A stretch of DNA of 20,746 bases from CAYUKK01 sp964445305 (GCA_964445305.1 CAYUKK010000125.1:1-20746); one strand, 5' to 3'; numbered from the stretch's first letter, positions 6,640 through 15,667 are shown. The notes: generated by a model from the sequence alone, not told the origin. Translations and numbers: made by a program.

Positions 6640-8088
6640 ATGAGAATCGCTATGCTCAGTTCTGAGGTAGTGCCTTATGCCAAGACAGGCGGGCTGGCTG
6701 ATGTCACGGGAGCTTTGCCCAAGTATTTAGCCAAGGGGGGGACACAAGTTTATGTTTTCTTGCCCCTTTATCGCCTGACTAAAAAGAAAAATCTTCCCCT
6801 GAGGAAGCTGGGCCAAGACTTCGAGCTTGAATGGAACGGGAGAACCGAGCGATTCTCCGTCTGGGTGGACGGTCGGGGTTCGCTCGTCTTTGCTCTCATA
6901 GAGAAGGACGAGTATTTCGACCGAGACTATCTTTATGGAACAGCCCAGGGGGATTACCCGGACAACGGCGAGCGTTTTGCTTTCTTCTGCCGGGCCTCGC
7001 TCCAGGCTCTCAAGAAGATGGACTTCCGACCCGACATCCTCCATTGCCATGACTGGCAATCGGCTATGGCCTTGGCCTATCTTCGGTTTGCTTACCAAGA
7101 GGACCAGTTTTATTCTTCCATTCGCTCCCTCTTCACCATCCACAACCTGGCCTACCAGGGTATTTTTGATCGTGGAGTCCTCGAGCGAATCGGCCTTCCC
7201 GACTATCTTTTCAATATGGAGGACCTCGAATTCTATGGTCGGGTAAATTTCCTCAAGGCGGGGGTCCTTTACTCCACGGCGGTCAACACGGTCAGCCCTC
7301 GATACAGCCAGGAGATTCAGACACCCGAATTCGGCCATGGTCTGGACGGTTTGCTGAGGAAGCGCCGACAGGAGCTCTACGGGATTTTAAACGGCGTCGA
7401 TTATACGGATTGGAATCCGGCAACGGATAAATTCTTGGCCCGCCCCTACGATGCTCATGACCTGGGTGGCAAATCGGACTGCAAACGCGATGTGCTCGCT
7501 TCCTTTTCCTTGCCCTTAGATGCGGAGACGAAACCCCTGATCGGTATGGTTTCACGCTTGGCGAGTCAGAAGGGTTTTGACATCCTTTGCCTGGCTGTCG
7601 AGGAAATTCTGAGCACGGGAGCCTGTCTCATTATCCTCGGGACGGGCGATGCAGTTTATGAGAATATTCTTCTTTCTCTCCACGAGAAATATCCGGGTCG
7701 TTTAGGACTCAAGATTGCTTTTGACGATGCCTTAGCCCATAAGATTTATGCCGGCAGCGATATTTTGCTTATTCCTTCTCGCTATGAACCATGTGGCTTA
7801 ACCCAGATGTACAGCCTGCGCTACGGGACAATCCCCGTCGTCCGGGCTACGGGCGGCCTGGAGGACACGATTGAAGAATTTGACCCTCAAAAGCTTGCCG
7901 GCAATGGCTTCAAATTCCGCGAATATAAGGCGAGCGCTCTCGTCGAGGCTGTCCGGCGGGCTGTGGCGACCTACGAAGACAAAGAAAAATGGCGAGTGCT
8001 CATGGTGAATGCGATGGCCTGCGACTTCTCCTGGGGAAAATCAGCCTCTCAGTATCTCTGTCTTTATGAAAAAATCCTCGCTTCCTGA
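6640..8088 (+). CDS. glgA: Glycogen (starch) synthase, ADP-glucose type, GT5
   Basis: Transfers glucose from ADP-glucose to the non-reducing end of an alpha-1,4-glucan (cytoplasm). At 482 aa it matches the usual bacterial GlgA length. The N-terminus MRIAMLSSEVVPYAKTGGLADV carries the KTGGL nucleotide-sugar motif (K15) at the canonical place, which fixes the start. HDWQ (137-140), NGVDYTDWNP (251-260), SRLASQKGFD (305-314) and the EPCGLTQMYSLRYGT block (383-397, catalytic E383) complete a GT-B GT5 enzyme. No Shine-Dalgarno precedes the ATG and the promoter's start site nearly coincides with it, so translation is likely from a leaderless mRNA. It converges on the glgC-containing cluster, whose last gene ends 81 bp away on the other strand. 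Confidence 0.95.
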   Translation: MRIAMLSSEVVPYAKTGGLADVTGALPKYLAKGGTQVYVFLPLYRLTKKKNLPLRKLGQDFELEWNGRTERFSVWVDGRGSLVFALIEKDEYFDRDYLYGTAQGDYPDNGERFAFFCRASLQALKKMDFRPDILHCHDWQSAMALAYLRFAYQEDQFYSSIRSLFTIHNLAYQGIFDRGVLERIGLPDYLFNMEDLEFYGRVNFLKAGVLYSTAVNTVSPRYSQEIQTPEFGHGLDGLLRKRRQELYGILNGVDYTDWNPATDKFLARPYDAHDLGGKSDCKRDVLASFSLPLDAETKPLIGMVSRLASQKGFDILCLAVEEILSTGACLIILGTGDAVYENILLSLHEKYPGRLGLKIAFDDALAHKIYAGSDILLIPSRYEPCGLTQMYSLRYGTIPVVRATGGLEDTIEEFDPQKLAGNGFKFREYKASALVEAVRRAVATYEDKEKWRVLMVNAMACDFSWGKSASQYLCLYEKILAS

Positions 8089-8169
8089 AATTCTTGTCCG
8101 GCCTCGGATTCTGAATGCCAAAATAAGGAACAGGGCTTCCTTGTAGGCCAGGAGTGAGGGAAAACCGAA

Positions 8170-9198
8170 CTATGGCGAAGGACGAAGGAAGCTTGCCGCC
8201 GTCTCGGGTGGCACCGGGTTAATATAGAAACCCGTCCCCCATTCAAAACCAGCCACACGGGTAAGGATGGGAATGATTTCGATGTGCCAGTGGAAGCTTT
8301 TTTCCAGGTTGGCCCAGGCCTCGTGAACCAGGTTAGGGTTGGGGCCTTGATGGATATAAAAATTGTAAGGCGGGTCAGAAAGGATGTTCTTGAGTTTACC
8401 CAGAGTAGCCTTGAGGATCTTGGCCAGACCAAGGGACTCCGTCTTGCTCATACGCGTATACCAGGGCGAGTGCCGGAGGGGATAGACCCGCATTTCAAAG
8501 GGAAAACGGGGAGCAAAGGGAGTGACCACGCAAAAATGGTCGTTGCCCAGGACGAGGCGATCGCCCAACTTCGTCTCCTCCCGGATGATCCGGCAAACGA
8601 TGCATTCGCCATGCTGGCGGTGGAGTCTTTCGCACCCGTAGAGTTCCTCGTTGACCTTTTTCGGGATGATGGGAGTGGCCACAATCTGAGAATGGGGATG
8701 GCTGAGGGACGCACCGGCTTCACGTCCCTTGTTCTTGAAGACGTGGACATACTTGTATTGAAATTCTTCCTCGATGCTGATGATGCGGAGCTTGTAAGCT
8801 TCAAGCACGTGCTGGATGTGATAAACGGGTAAATCAGGGAGCTCGCGGTCATGGTCGGGGGTTTCGATGACAACCTCATGGACTCCGACGCCGTTCATCC
8901 AGCGGAAAATGCCATCCTCGTGGGGCACAGGAGGAAGCCCACGGGTCAAGGCCGGGAACTTGTTGGGGACAACGCGGACAAGCCAACCCGGCCTGTCCGG
9001 ACGGGCCCCCTTCTTTCGAAGAGCGTAGACCTCGCGCGGTGTCTTCGATTCATTACCAGCACAGAAAGGACAGAAGCTCGCCGGTTCTCTTTTCTTTTCT
9101 TCGGCCGGTGATGGCCGGAAATCATCCGGTCTCTTGCTTCTTTCGGCGGCGATGATGACCCAGCGGCCACTGATGATATCCTTTCTTAACTCGGACAT
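8170..9198 (-). CDS. galT: GalT-family nucleotidylyltransferase (galactose-1-P uridylyltransferase or ADP-glucose phosphorylase-like)
   Basis: A HIT-superfamily enzyme of 342 aa that forms a nucleotidyl-histidine intermediate and swaps or phosphorolyses nucleotide sugars. Visible are a zinc pair FCPFC (C43, C46), the active-site block GASLSHPHSQIVATP with H167-P-H169 and Q171, a second CxxC (C199, C202) and the C-terminal HWHIEI (303-308) with the ending GFYINPVPPE. The active-site signature is HPHSQ rather than the HPHGQ of classical GalT. This variant is, to my recollection, shared with ADP-glucose phosphorylase-like members. The start at 9198 gives the standard N-terminus MSELRKDIISGRWV; the frame is open further upstream but that would overlap the response regulator. 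It lies 4 bp after the response-regulator stop, last in the alpha-glucan cluster. No other Leloir gene is nearby, so a glycogen-linked role on Glc-1-P/ADP-glucose is possible. Confidence 0.82.
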   Translation of the reverse strand: MSELRKDIISGRWVIIAAERSKRPDDFRPSPAEEKKREPASFCPFCAGNESKTPREVYALRKKGARPDRPGWLVRVVPNKFPALTRGLPPVPHEDGIFRWMNGVGVHEVVIETPDHDRELPDLPVYHIQHVLEAYKLRIISIEEEFQYKYVHVFKNKGREAGASLSHPHSQIVATPIIPKKVNEELYGCERLHRQHGECIVCRIIREETKLGDRLVLGNDHFCVVTPFAPRFPFEMRVYPLRHSPWYTRMSKTESLGLAKILKATLGKLKNILSDPPYNFYIHQGPNPNLVHEAWANLEKSFHWHIEIIPILTRVAGFEWGTGFYINPVPPETAASFLRPSP

Positions 9199-9202
9199 TG
9201 CT

Positions 9203-9562
9203 TCACCCGATAAGCTCCCTGACCTTGGACTTGAGTTCGTCCAGCGAAGCCGATTTGACGATGTAGGCATCCGCGGCCCAGGTCATGAAGTCGTGCTTGT
9301 AGCTCTGGTAAGCGGTGTTGATGATGATGGGGATATCTTTACGGAGAGCCATGATCTGGGTGATGAGCTCGATGCCGTTCTTGACTGGCATCCGGATATC
9401 CGTGATGATCAGGTCAAAGGGCTGCTTCTTGATGAGACTGAGAGCCGTTTCAGCGTCGGAGACAGCGGTAACCTTATAGCCCTCCTTGGTCAACTCTTCC
9501 CGGTAGAGCAAGCAGAGATTTTTTTCGTCTTCGACGACAAGGAGCCTTTTCTTCTTTTTCAT
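9203..9562 (-). CDS. Receiver-only (CheY-like) response regulator
   Basis: A 119-aa stand-alone REC domain with no output domain. Acidic pocket E11-D12, phospho-acceptor D55 in LIITDIRMP, switch threonine in INTAYQ (T83) and conserved K103 in YIVKSASLDEL are all present, so it should be phosphorylatable. The ATG overlaps the TGA of the histidine-kinase gene (ATGA) and has GGGAGGT upstream, making the pair translationally coupled and almost surely cognate. With no DNA-binding domain it must act by protein contact, as a phosphorelay intermediate, or as a phosphate sink. Its place between glgC/kinase and galT suggests a link to storage-glucan metabolism, which is inference. Confidence 0.9.
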   Translation of the reverse strand: MKKKKRLLVVEDEKNLCLLYREELTKEGYKVTAVSDAETALSLIKKQPFDLIITDIRMPVKNGIELITQIMALRKDIPIIINTAYQSYKHDFMTWAADAYIVKSASLDELKSKVRELIG

Positions 9563-10899
9563 TCCCCACCTCCCGACCTAAAGTACAATTTAAAAGTTGT
9601 CCCCTTCCCTTCTTGGCTGTCGACGACGATTTTCCCCTGGCAAGCTTCCATGAACCTCTTGACATAAGCCAGACCTAACCCGATCCCTTTCTCCTTTGTC
9701 GAGACAAACGTATCAAAAATTTTCCCCTTGATCGATTCCGGAATGCCGCGGCCGTTATCCTCCACGGAGATGACCGCCCAGTCCTTATTTTCTCGGTAAG
9801 CGCGGAGGAAAACATGCCCCCCGTCGGCGAGAGCATCGAGAGCATTCTCGACCACATTCCTCAAGGCTTCAGCGAGATGCACGGGCTCGGCCAGGATGCT
9901 GGTTAGCCCGGGTTGGACCTCTGTCTTCAGGACAATCCTCCGGCCGGCGAGTCGGTATTTGAGGCTCTCCGTGATGAGCTTGAAGACTTCCTGGATGTTG
10001 ACGGGCACTTTTTCCTTGATATCGATGCGGAAAAAGCGAGTGAGGCGGAGCATGATCCGCTCGAGGCGAGCAATTTCGCTCCGGATGATCCGGAGATTCC
10101 GCTTCTTTTTGGCCGCGTTCGTCTTAGGGTCGAGCAGCTGGTCGATAAACCCGCCAATGGTCACGAGAGGAGTGCGAAGTTGATGAGTGACGAACATGGC
10201 CATCTCGCCCAAAGCAGCTTGCTTTTTCATCTCGATGACCCTTTTTTGCAGCTTGGTCACGTAGATATAATTTCCGGCCGCCAATCCACAGATGCTGGCC
10301 AGTTCGATATCCCGGCTCTGGATGGGAAGACGGGTAATGGCGTTGTCGAGAATAATCTCGCCGAAGATTTCGTCCTGGGAGAGGAGGGGGATGCAGAGGA
10401 ACTCGTCTGCCTTGAGGATGTCGAGGAATTGGCGGTCGACCAGCGGTTCGCGGAAGGCGTCGCGGACGACGATGATTTCTCGCGAAGAAGCCGCCAGAGC
10501 GGGAATGGTCGGGTTTTCCTCAAAAAGAGGAAAGGAGATTTTTTTCACCTGCTGGACGAGGGGGTTCGCTTCGCTCGCCACCAGGTTCCGGTTGTGCTCG
10601 ATGATCTCTGTGTATCCGATGCCGGGCGTCGAAAGAACTTCCCAGATGGACGAAGCTTCTTCGGGAGAGGCCGGGCCCAGCCAAAATTCGCCCTTCAGCA
10701 CATCGCCGTCGGCCAGCAAGAGCATGGCCCGGTTGAACCCCAGGCCTGAGCCAGCTGTAAGCGCAGTCAGGATAACGAGAAGATTATCCATGAGCGAAAA
10801 AGGCTGGAAAAAGCTCTGGGCCAGGATGGAAAAAATTTGGAGCTCTTTGGAGGCGCCGGGCGGGAATTGGTGGAGAAAAGGGTGGTATCTTTCGATCAT
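9559..10899 (-). CDS. Soluble GAF-domain sensor histidine kinase
   Basis: A 446-aa kinase without transmembrane segments, so cytoplasmic. The N-terminal part (about 35-215) reads as a GAF-like sensor domain (e.g. LCIPLLSQDEIFGEIILDN around 168-186). After a linker helix come the H-box VTHQLRTPL with phospho-acceptor H239, N-box NVVENALDA (348-356), G1 DNGRG (381-385), F-box-like IFDTFVSTKEKG and G2 GIGLGLAYV (405-413). The ATG overlaps the glgC stop (ATGA) and has GGAGG five bases upstream. The response regulator follows with the same overlap. The ligand of the GAF domain is unknown; a metabolite of the glucan pathway or the energy state would be a reasonable guess from position only. Confidence 0.9.
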   Translation of the reverse strand: MIERYHPFLHQFPPGASKELQIFSILAQSFFQPFSLMDNLLVILTALTAGSGLGFNRAMLLLADGDVLKGEFWLGPASPEEASSIWEVLSTPGIGYTEIIEHNRNLVASEANPLVQQVKKISFPLFEENPTIPALAASSREIIVVRDAFREPLVDRQFLDILKADEFLCIPLLSQDEIFGEIILDNAITRLPIQSRDIELASICGLAAGNYIYVTKLQKRVIEMKKQAALGEMAMFVTHQLRTPLVTIGGFIDQLLDPKTNAAKKKRNLRIIRSEIARLERIMLRLTRFFRIDIKEKVPVNIQEVFKLITESLKYRLAGRRIVLKTEVQPGLTSILAEPVHLAEALRNVVENALDALADGGHVFLRAYRENKDWAVISVEDNGRGIPESIKGKIFDTFVSTKEKGIGLGLAYVKRFMEACQGKIVVDSQEGKGTTFKLYFRSGGGE

Positions 10900-12080
10900 T
10901 CCAGCCTCCAGTTTTTGGGGACAACACGAACTCGGCCCTCACTGACCATGAAGTGTTTTCGATCTTCGTCTAAAGCCAGGCCGATTTGGAAACGGTCGGG
11001 AATGCAGGAGAACTTATCGACGATAACGCGGCGGAGCTTCGCACCCTTTCCCACCTGGACTCCTTCGAAGAGGATGGAATCCAGGATGCGGGCGCCAGGA
11101 GCGATAGTGACGCCCGGCGAGATAATCGAATTCCGGACCAGACCCCCACTGATGCGGCAGCCCGAGCCGACGATAGACCTCTGGATATTTCCGTGGTGCA
11201 CGAAGGTTGGACCGTATTGAGGCTTGTAGGTGCGGATAGGCCAGGTTGATTCGTCAAGAGAAAAAGGTGGTGAGGGAGAGAGGAAATCCATGTTGGCCTT
11301 CCAGTAGGCGTCGATCGTCCCGATATCCTCCCAGTAATCCTCAAAAAGATAGGCGAAGACTCGGGCTTTATGGATAAGCCGGGGCATGACATCTTGGCCG
11401 AAGTCATGGCGGCTCGTGCTGTCTTTGGCATCCTGGATAAGGGCTTGGATAAGAACGGGCGTTCGGAAAAGATAGACACCCATCGAAACAAGGGAAGATT
11501 TCTTGTCCCAGGGCAACGGCGGAGGTTGGGCCGGTTTTTCCAGAAAGTTGACGATTCGCCGGTCTCTGTCCACCGCCATGACGCCAAAACGGCTGGCCTG
11601 GGCCCTGGGAACGACTTTGGCCAGGATGACGGCGTCGGCCTCTTTGTCCAGGTAAAAACGGACCATTTTCCGATAATCGGCCCGATAAACATGGTCGCCG
11701 GAAAGGACAAGGATGGCTTCTGGTTTTTCTTGCTGAATGGTGTAGATATTCTGGAAAACGGCATCGGCCGTGCCCTCATACCAGTGTTCGCTAACTCTGC
11801 CCTGGGCGGGAAGTGAAATGATGTAGCCACCGCTCTCAGCATGGAAGATATTCCATCCATAGAGGATGTGCCTTTCTAAAGAGAGGGATTTGTACTGGGT
11901 CAGCAAGGCGATTTTCCGCAGTCCGGAGTTCAGGGAGTTGGAAAGGCTGAAATCGATGATCCGGTAGCTACCCAAGAAGGGCACGGATGGCTTTGCTCTG
12001 TCCTTGGTCAAGGGATAAAGCCTCTCCCCTTTTCCCCCGCAAAGGACCATGACCAGAGTTTTATCAAGCAAACTCACCAT
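10896..12080 (-). CDS. glgC: Glucose-1-phosphate adenylyltransferase (ADP-glucose pyrophosphorylase)
   Basis: Makes ADP-glucose from ATP and glucose-1-phosphate, the committed step of bacterial glycogen synthesis. The 394-aa protein has GGKGERLYPLT (15-25; preceded by C instead of the usual A), AKPSVPF, WYEGTADAVFQN (100-111), the catalytic SGDHVYRADY (D129), NFLEKP (178-183), DFGQDVMP (226-233) and EDIGTIDAYW. It ends in a left-handed beta-helix hexapeptide domain (about 295-365) used for allosteric control and assembly. The start at 12080 overlaps the branching-enzyme gene by 17 bp; M11 (12050) is possible but would leave almost no N-terminal strand. Neither has a good ribosome binding site, consistent with translational coupling. 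Confidence 0.95.
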   Translation of the reverse strand: MVSLLDKTLVMVLCGGKGERLYPLTKDRAKPSVPFLGSYRIIDFSLSNSLNSGLRKIALLTQYKSLSLERHILYGWNIFHAESGGYIISLPAQGRVSEHWYEGTADAVFQNIYTIQQEKPEAILVLSGDHVYRADYRKMVRFYLDKEADAVILAKVVPRAQASRFGVMAVDRDRRIVNFLEKPAQPPPLPWDKKSSLVSMGVYLFRTPVLIQALIQDAKDSTSRHDFGQDVMPRLIHKARVFAYLFEDYWEDIGTIDAYWKANMDFLSPSPPFSLDESTWPIRTYKPQYGPTFVHHGNIQRSIVGSGCRISGGLVRNSIISPGVTIAPGARILDSILFEGVQVGKGAKLRRVIVDKFSCIPDRFQIGLALDEDRKHFMVSEGRVRVVPKNWRLE

Positions 12081-13716
12081 CGTCGGTTACGACCCTCGAA
12101 AAAACCTTATCCTCCTCCTCCCACGTACGAAGCTCCCTTTCCTCTTCTGTCGTCAGAGGCGCTTCCCTTTTTAGCCAACTTAAGAGGGCTCTGGCTCTCT
12201 CAAAGTGCTTGGCCGCCCTGTTCTCAGCATAATCGCGGGCTGTCCAGGTGGAAATGAGGAAAGGCCAATCTGAACTTTCGAGGAGAAATTTTTCCCGCCT
12301 GAATTGCTTGTACAATCGCGGCTTCTCTTTGGCCAGGACCGGGCTCAGCTTCTTTGCCTCATCCTCGACCCAGTATATTTTTTCCCAGATCCAGGATGTT
12401 TCCTCATTCAGCCATATCCAGTGGAATCCGCCCGTTCCCCATGACCCTTCAGGCAGGGAAATGACGACATGGGGATGGAGATCTTCGACGCACTTCCTGG
12501 CGAGATGGGGTTTCACCTCGGTTTTTTCCAGCTTCTTGATGACCAGGTAAAGCCATTCGGGTCCCTCAAACCACCAATGGCCAAAGAGCTCGGTGTCGTA
12601 GAGGGCAGCGATGACGCCCTCTTCCCGGTCCTTGAGTGTGGCGACGACGGAATCGACAAAATGTTGAGCGTTTTCCTCCAGCCTTTCTCGAGTTTTGTTC
12701 GGCACGTAGGGCTGCTTGTCCCCGAGGTCAGCTTGGCTGGACGTGACTCGCCAGTAGCGCATGCCGCCTGGAAAATGCTTCTTGTGGAATTCCAGGTACC
12801 AGCCATCGCCGGGATAACCCGTCTTTCCACTCCAGACCTGGCTGCCGGAGCTTTCATCACGGACAAAGAAGGGAAGACGGGAGGGCTCGGCAAGATAGGG
12901 AAGGTAGGGTGAAGCCGAGTGTCGCCTCGATGCTTCGTAAGCGCTCCTGAATTTTTCCCAGAGGAGCTTGAGGGCTGGAAAGCGGTCGAGATAAACGCCT
13001 TTCACCTCGCCGCCACGGAGGAGATGGGTATCGACGAAGAAATAGGCCAGACCCTCCTCGTCCAGGATTTCGTCAAGCCCAGGCCTCGAAACTGGCGAGC
13101 CCGTTCCCAGAGGCCGATTCCACATATAGCGCGGCCGGTAGCCGCACTCGGGAAGCCAGAAACCCGCCGGTTCTCGACCGAAATGCTCTTGGTAGACAAG
13201 CTTTCCCTGGCGCACTTGGGAGCGGACGCTTTCGTCGGCGGAGAGGAGCGGCAAATAAGCGTGGGTTGCAGCCGAAGTCATGATTTCGATTTGGCCCTCT
13301 TCCTGGAGGCCTCCATAGCCAGCCAGAATGTCTTCCTGCCAGGTCGTCGTGAAAGCCTCGTAGATTTTTTGATACCAGGCCTCCCAGTAGTTGGTCAGCT
13401 CGAGGAGAGTTCTGTTGCCCGTCTTTTCAAAATACCTTCTATCCTGGCCAGCGACATCGATTTTCATCTGAAGGTATTTCCGGAAACCCGCGGCAAAACT
13501 TGCGTCTTTCAATTGCTCCATTAGCACAGGCGTGAAAGAAATGTTGATGTTTGGAGAAATCCCTTCTGCTCTGAGACGGCAGAGAACTTCAAGCAGAGGC
13601 AGATAGCTTTCGGCCGTTGCCTCATAGAGCCAGTCCATGCCGTGCGGCCAATCCCCATGCGAAAGAACATAGGGGATATGGCTGTGCAGGACCAGCGCAA
13701 AGAACTTACCGCTCAT
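12064..13716 (-). CDS. GH57 1,4-alpha-glucan branching enzyme (DUF1957 type)
   Basis: Introduces alpha-1,6 branches into the glucan made by GlgA, replacing the usual GH13 GlgB. The 550-aa length and motifs fit the TK1436/AmyC group: LHSHIPYV (10-17), GFWLPECGYRP with nucleophile E190 (185-195), LYDTELFGHWWFEGPEWL with acid/base D374 (372-389), SLPEGSWG (420-427), and the helical C-terminal domain with SSDWPFLIST (481-490). The start overlaps the preceding GH57 gene by 11 bp, and the end overlaps glgC by 17 bp. Assignment as a branching enzyme rather than amylase rests on the subfamily motifs and on position directly upstream of glgC. Confidence 0.87.
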   Translation of the reverse strand: MSGKFFALVLHSHIPYVLSHGDWPHGMDWLYEATAESYLPLLEVLCRLRAEGISPNINISFTPVLMEQLKDASFAAGFRKYLQMKIDVAGQDRRYFEKTGNRTLLELTNYWEAWYQKIYEAFTTTWQEDILAGYGGLQEEGQIEIMTSAATHAYLPLLSADESVRSQVRQGKLVYQEHFGREPAGFWLPECGYRPRYMWNRPLGTGSPVSRPGLDEILDEEGLAYFFVDTHLLRGGEVKGVYLDRFPALKLLWEKFRSAYEASRRHSASPYLPYLAEPSRLPFFVRDESSGSQVWSGKTGYPGDGWYLEFHKKHFPGGMRYWRVTSSQADLGDKQPYVPNKTRERLEENAQHFVDSVVATLKDREEGVIAALYDTELFGHWWFEGPEWLYLVIKKLEKTEVKPHLARKCVEDLHPHVVISLPEGSWGTGGFHWIWLNEETSWIWEKIYWVEDEAKKLSPVLAKEKPRLYKQFRREKFLLESSDWPFLISTWTARDYAENRAAKHFERARALLSWLKREAPLTTEEERELRTWEEEDKVFSRVVTDDGEFA

Positions 13717-15667
13717 GCTCGATTCTCAAGGTTATCGTCACCGAGAACTTCTCTGACGGAGGAAGGGATGCCCTCCAGTAGGGAAGGAAGCACATGCCTT
13801 GGTGGATTATATCATAGCCAGCCTCGGATTGGGAGAGGGTTTCGAGAGGAAAATGCCAGATTTCGGGCGGGGGCGAGAAATCGAGCTCCACCTTTCCTCC
13901 CAGCAGGAGAATCCGGTCGGCTTTTTCTTCCCATTCCCCGGGAAGTAGGTAGAAGTTCCATTCAGACCCAAAAAACAGGCGAAGCTCAGTCTCAGCGAGG
14001 TTTTCAACCTGATAATTGATGCGGACAACTCCATTGTTGGGAACGATGGTTTTCTGGACGAGGACGGGCAGCCTTGCCTCTTCTTGCCATACGTATCCCC
14101 GCCGCGCCAGGCGCAATTGACCATGGCTGAGGGAAAACTGATAGCCCCGGTTAACAAAATCACCCTGTTCGCCGTAATCGCTGCGCCGGAAGTCTTCCAG
14201 CTTCGTTTGGGGATGAAGAAAATGGTCGAGGAGAGAGAAGCGGGGATGCCAGTCGTAACGGAGAAGAGCATCGGCCCCCGGCGGAAGCTTCTTAGCTATT
14301 TCATGGATGCTCCTTCCTTGGCCTGCCTCTCCTTGCTCCTGGCAATGGTAAAATTCCTCCCGCCGCGATAGGACGTTGGACAGGTTCCGAGAAGAAAACC
14401 TCAGGTCGAGCTCGACGAGGCTACCGCCGAAGGAAGGCTTGATGAGCAATCCAAGCTGAGTATCCCGATAGAAAAGCTCTTCCTGGCCGTCGAAGTCGTA
14501 ATCTCTTGTCTCCCATCCTTCGGGAAAGCCGCATTTTTTTTCAGCTTCAAGAAGATGAAAATAAACAGCTTCCCGGAGATGGGGCAGGTAAAGGCCGCCA
14601 AAAACACCGTGCCAGTAAGCGTCGTTGCACTGGCTTCGATAGAGCTCGCCGGCGGCGTCGACATCATAAGGGCATCGGTCAGCGATGAAACGAGAGACAT
14701 AGAGCATTCTCTTGTGGAGGTGATTGCTTTCCGAATATTTGGTGAAGAATTCCCGGAAGAAACCTCCCCGTAACAGCCGCCGTGCTTCGTCAGGAATGCT
14801 GAGTTTGAGTTCTCTGAGGCGGCGCTGAGGGCCGGCCGGGAGGACCCATTCCATCATTTCTTCATAAGAAGCGGGCGGGATGTAGACCAGTTCGAAGGCG
14901 GGTCGCGTATCGAGGAATTCCGAGTATGTCATCGTTCGGATCCCCTTGTTCTCAACGAAGCGAAGAAATGCTTTCAGCCATCCATCCTCATAAACCCACT
15001 TTCGGGTGCCCGGCCAGAGACCGAATTTTTCTCCGTCGTCGCCGAGAATGGCCACCCCTCCCCTCGCCTCAATGCTTTTCAGATAGCCGTCGATTTCTTC
15101 CAAGTCGCGGAAGGGAATCAAATAGCGGAGCTTCTTGTCGATGGGGAAAAGAACGAGGGGAAAGCCCTCTTCCTCCGTAATATAAGGGCTGTGGATATTC
15201 TCGATGCCCGCATAGCGAAAGTGTTCTTCGTCGAGCAACGTGTATTCGATGCCGGCCTGGCCTAACGTCTTGGCCAGCTGGGGCTCCCAAACTCTTTCGG
15301 CAAGCCATGCGCCCCGGGGATGGTAATGGAATTTTTCTTCGAGGAACTGACGCATGAGTCGGAGCTGGCCTTTCCTGTCCCCTTCCGGGATGACGGAAAG
15401 AATGGGCTCATAAAAGCCTCCCCCAAGGAGCTCGACCTGATGGCGATCGACCATTTCTCCAACCATCTCCCAGCAGCCTTTTTCATGGGTTTCCATGTAT
15501 TCCCAGAGTGGGCCCGAAAAATGGAGGCTGAACTTGAACTCGGGATGGGACTTCATCTCAATGAGAAAAGGTCGGTAGCAGTCGTCGAAGGCATGCTTGA
15601 AGACGGAGGAGAAATTCCCGACCGGCTGGTGATTGTGGACGCCGAAGAGAAAGATGAATTCAGACAT
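13706..15667 (-). CDS. GH57 4-alpha-glucanotransferase/alpha-amylase (DUF1925-DUF1926 type)
   Basis: A 653-aa enzyme matching the Thermococcus litoralis 4-alpha-glucanotransferase group, which disproportionates alpha-1,4-glucans. Motifs: FGVHNHQPVGNF (8-19), GGGFYEPIL (82-90), GAWLAERVWEP with nucleophile E124 (119-129), ILGDDGEKFGLWPGTRKWVYEDGW with the acid/base at D210-D211, and a C-terminal beta-sandwich half (about 390-653) typical of DUF1926. No signal peptide is seen, so it acts inside the cell. The start ATG has AAAGGA upstream and overlaps the previous gene by 8 bp. Amylase and transferase activities cannot be separated with certainty by eye. Confidence 0.87.
   Translation of the reverse strand: MSEFIFLFGVHNHQPVGNFSSVFKHAFDDCYRPFLIEMKSHPEFKFSLHFSGPLWEYMETHEKGCWEMVGEMVDRHQVELLGGGFYEPILSVIPEGDRKGQLRLMRQFLEEKFHYHPRGAWLAERVWEPQLAKTLGQAGIEYTLLDEEHFRYAGIENIHSPYITEEEGFPLVLFPIDKKLRYLIPFRDLEEIDGYLKSIEARGGVAILGDDGEKFGLWPGTRKWVYEDGWLKAFLRFVENKGIRTMTYSEFLDTRPAFELVYIPPASYEEMMEWVLPAGPQRRLRELKLSIPDEARRLLRGGFFREFFTKYSESNHLHKRMLYVSRFIADRCPYDVDAAGELYRSQCNDAYWHGVFGGLYLPHLREAVYFHLLEAEKKCGFPEGWETRDYDFDGQEELFYRDTQLGLLIKPSFGGSLVELDLRFSSRNLSNVLSRREEFYHCQEQGEAGQGRSIHEIAKKLPPGADALLRYDWHPRFSLLDHFLHPQTKLEDFRRSDYGEQGDFVNRGYQFSLSHGQLRLARRGYVWQEEARLPVLVQKTIVPNNGVVRINYQVENLAETELRLFFGSEWNFYLLPGEWEEKADRILLLGGKVELDFSPPPEIWHFPLETLSQSEAGYDIIHQGMCFLPYWRASLPPSEKFSVTITLRIEHER

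Noticed and set aside
8089..8169. A bidirectional terminator between convergent glgA and galT
   Set aside because: No stem of useful length followed by a T-run was seen on either strand in these 81 bp.
9913..10749. A 278-codon open frame on the plus strand, fully opposite the histidine kinase gene
   Set aside because: The minus-strand product has all kinase motifs. The antisense frame is rich in Asp/Gly/Glu with no recognisable domain and is explained by the codon bias of the real gene.
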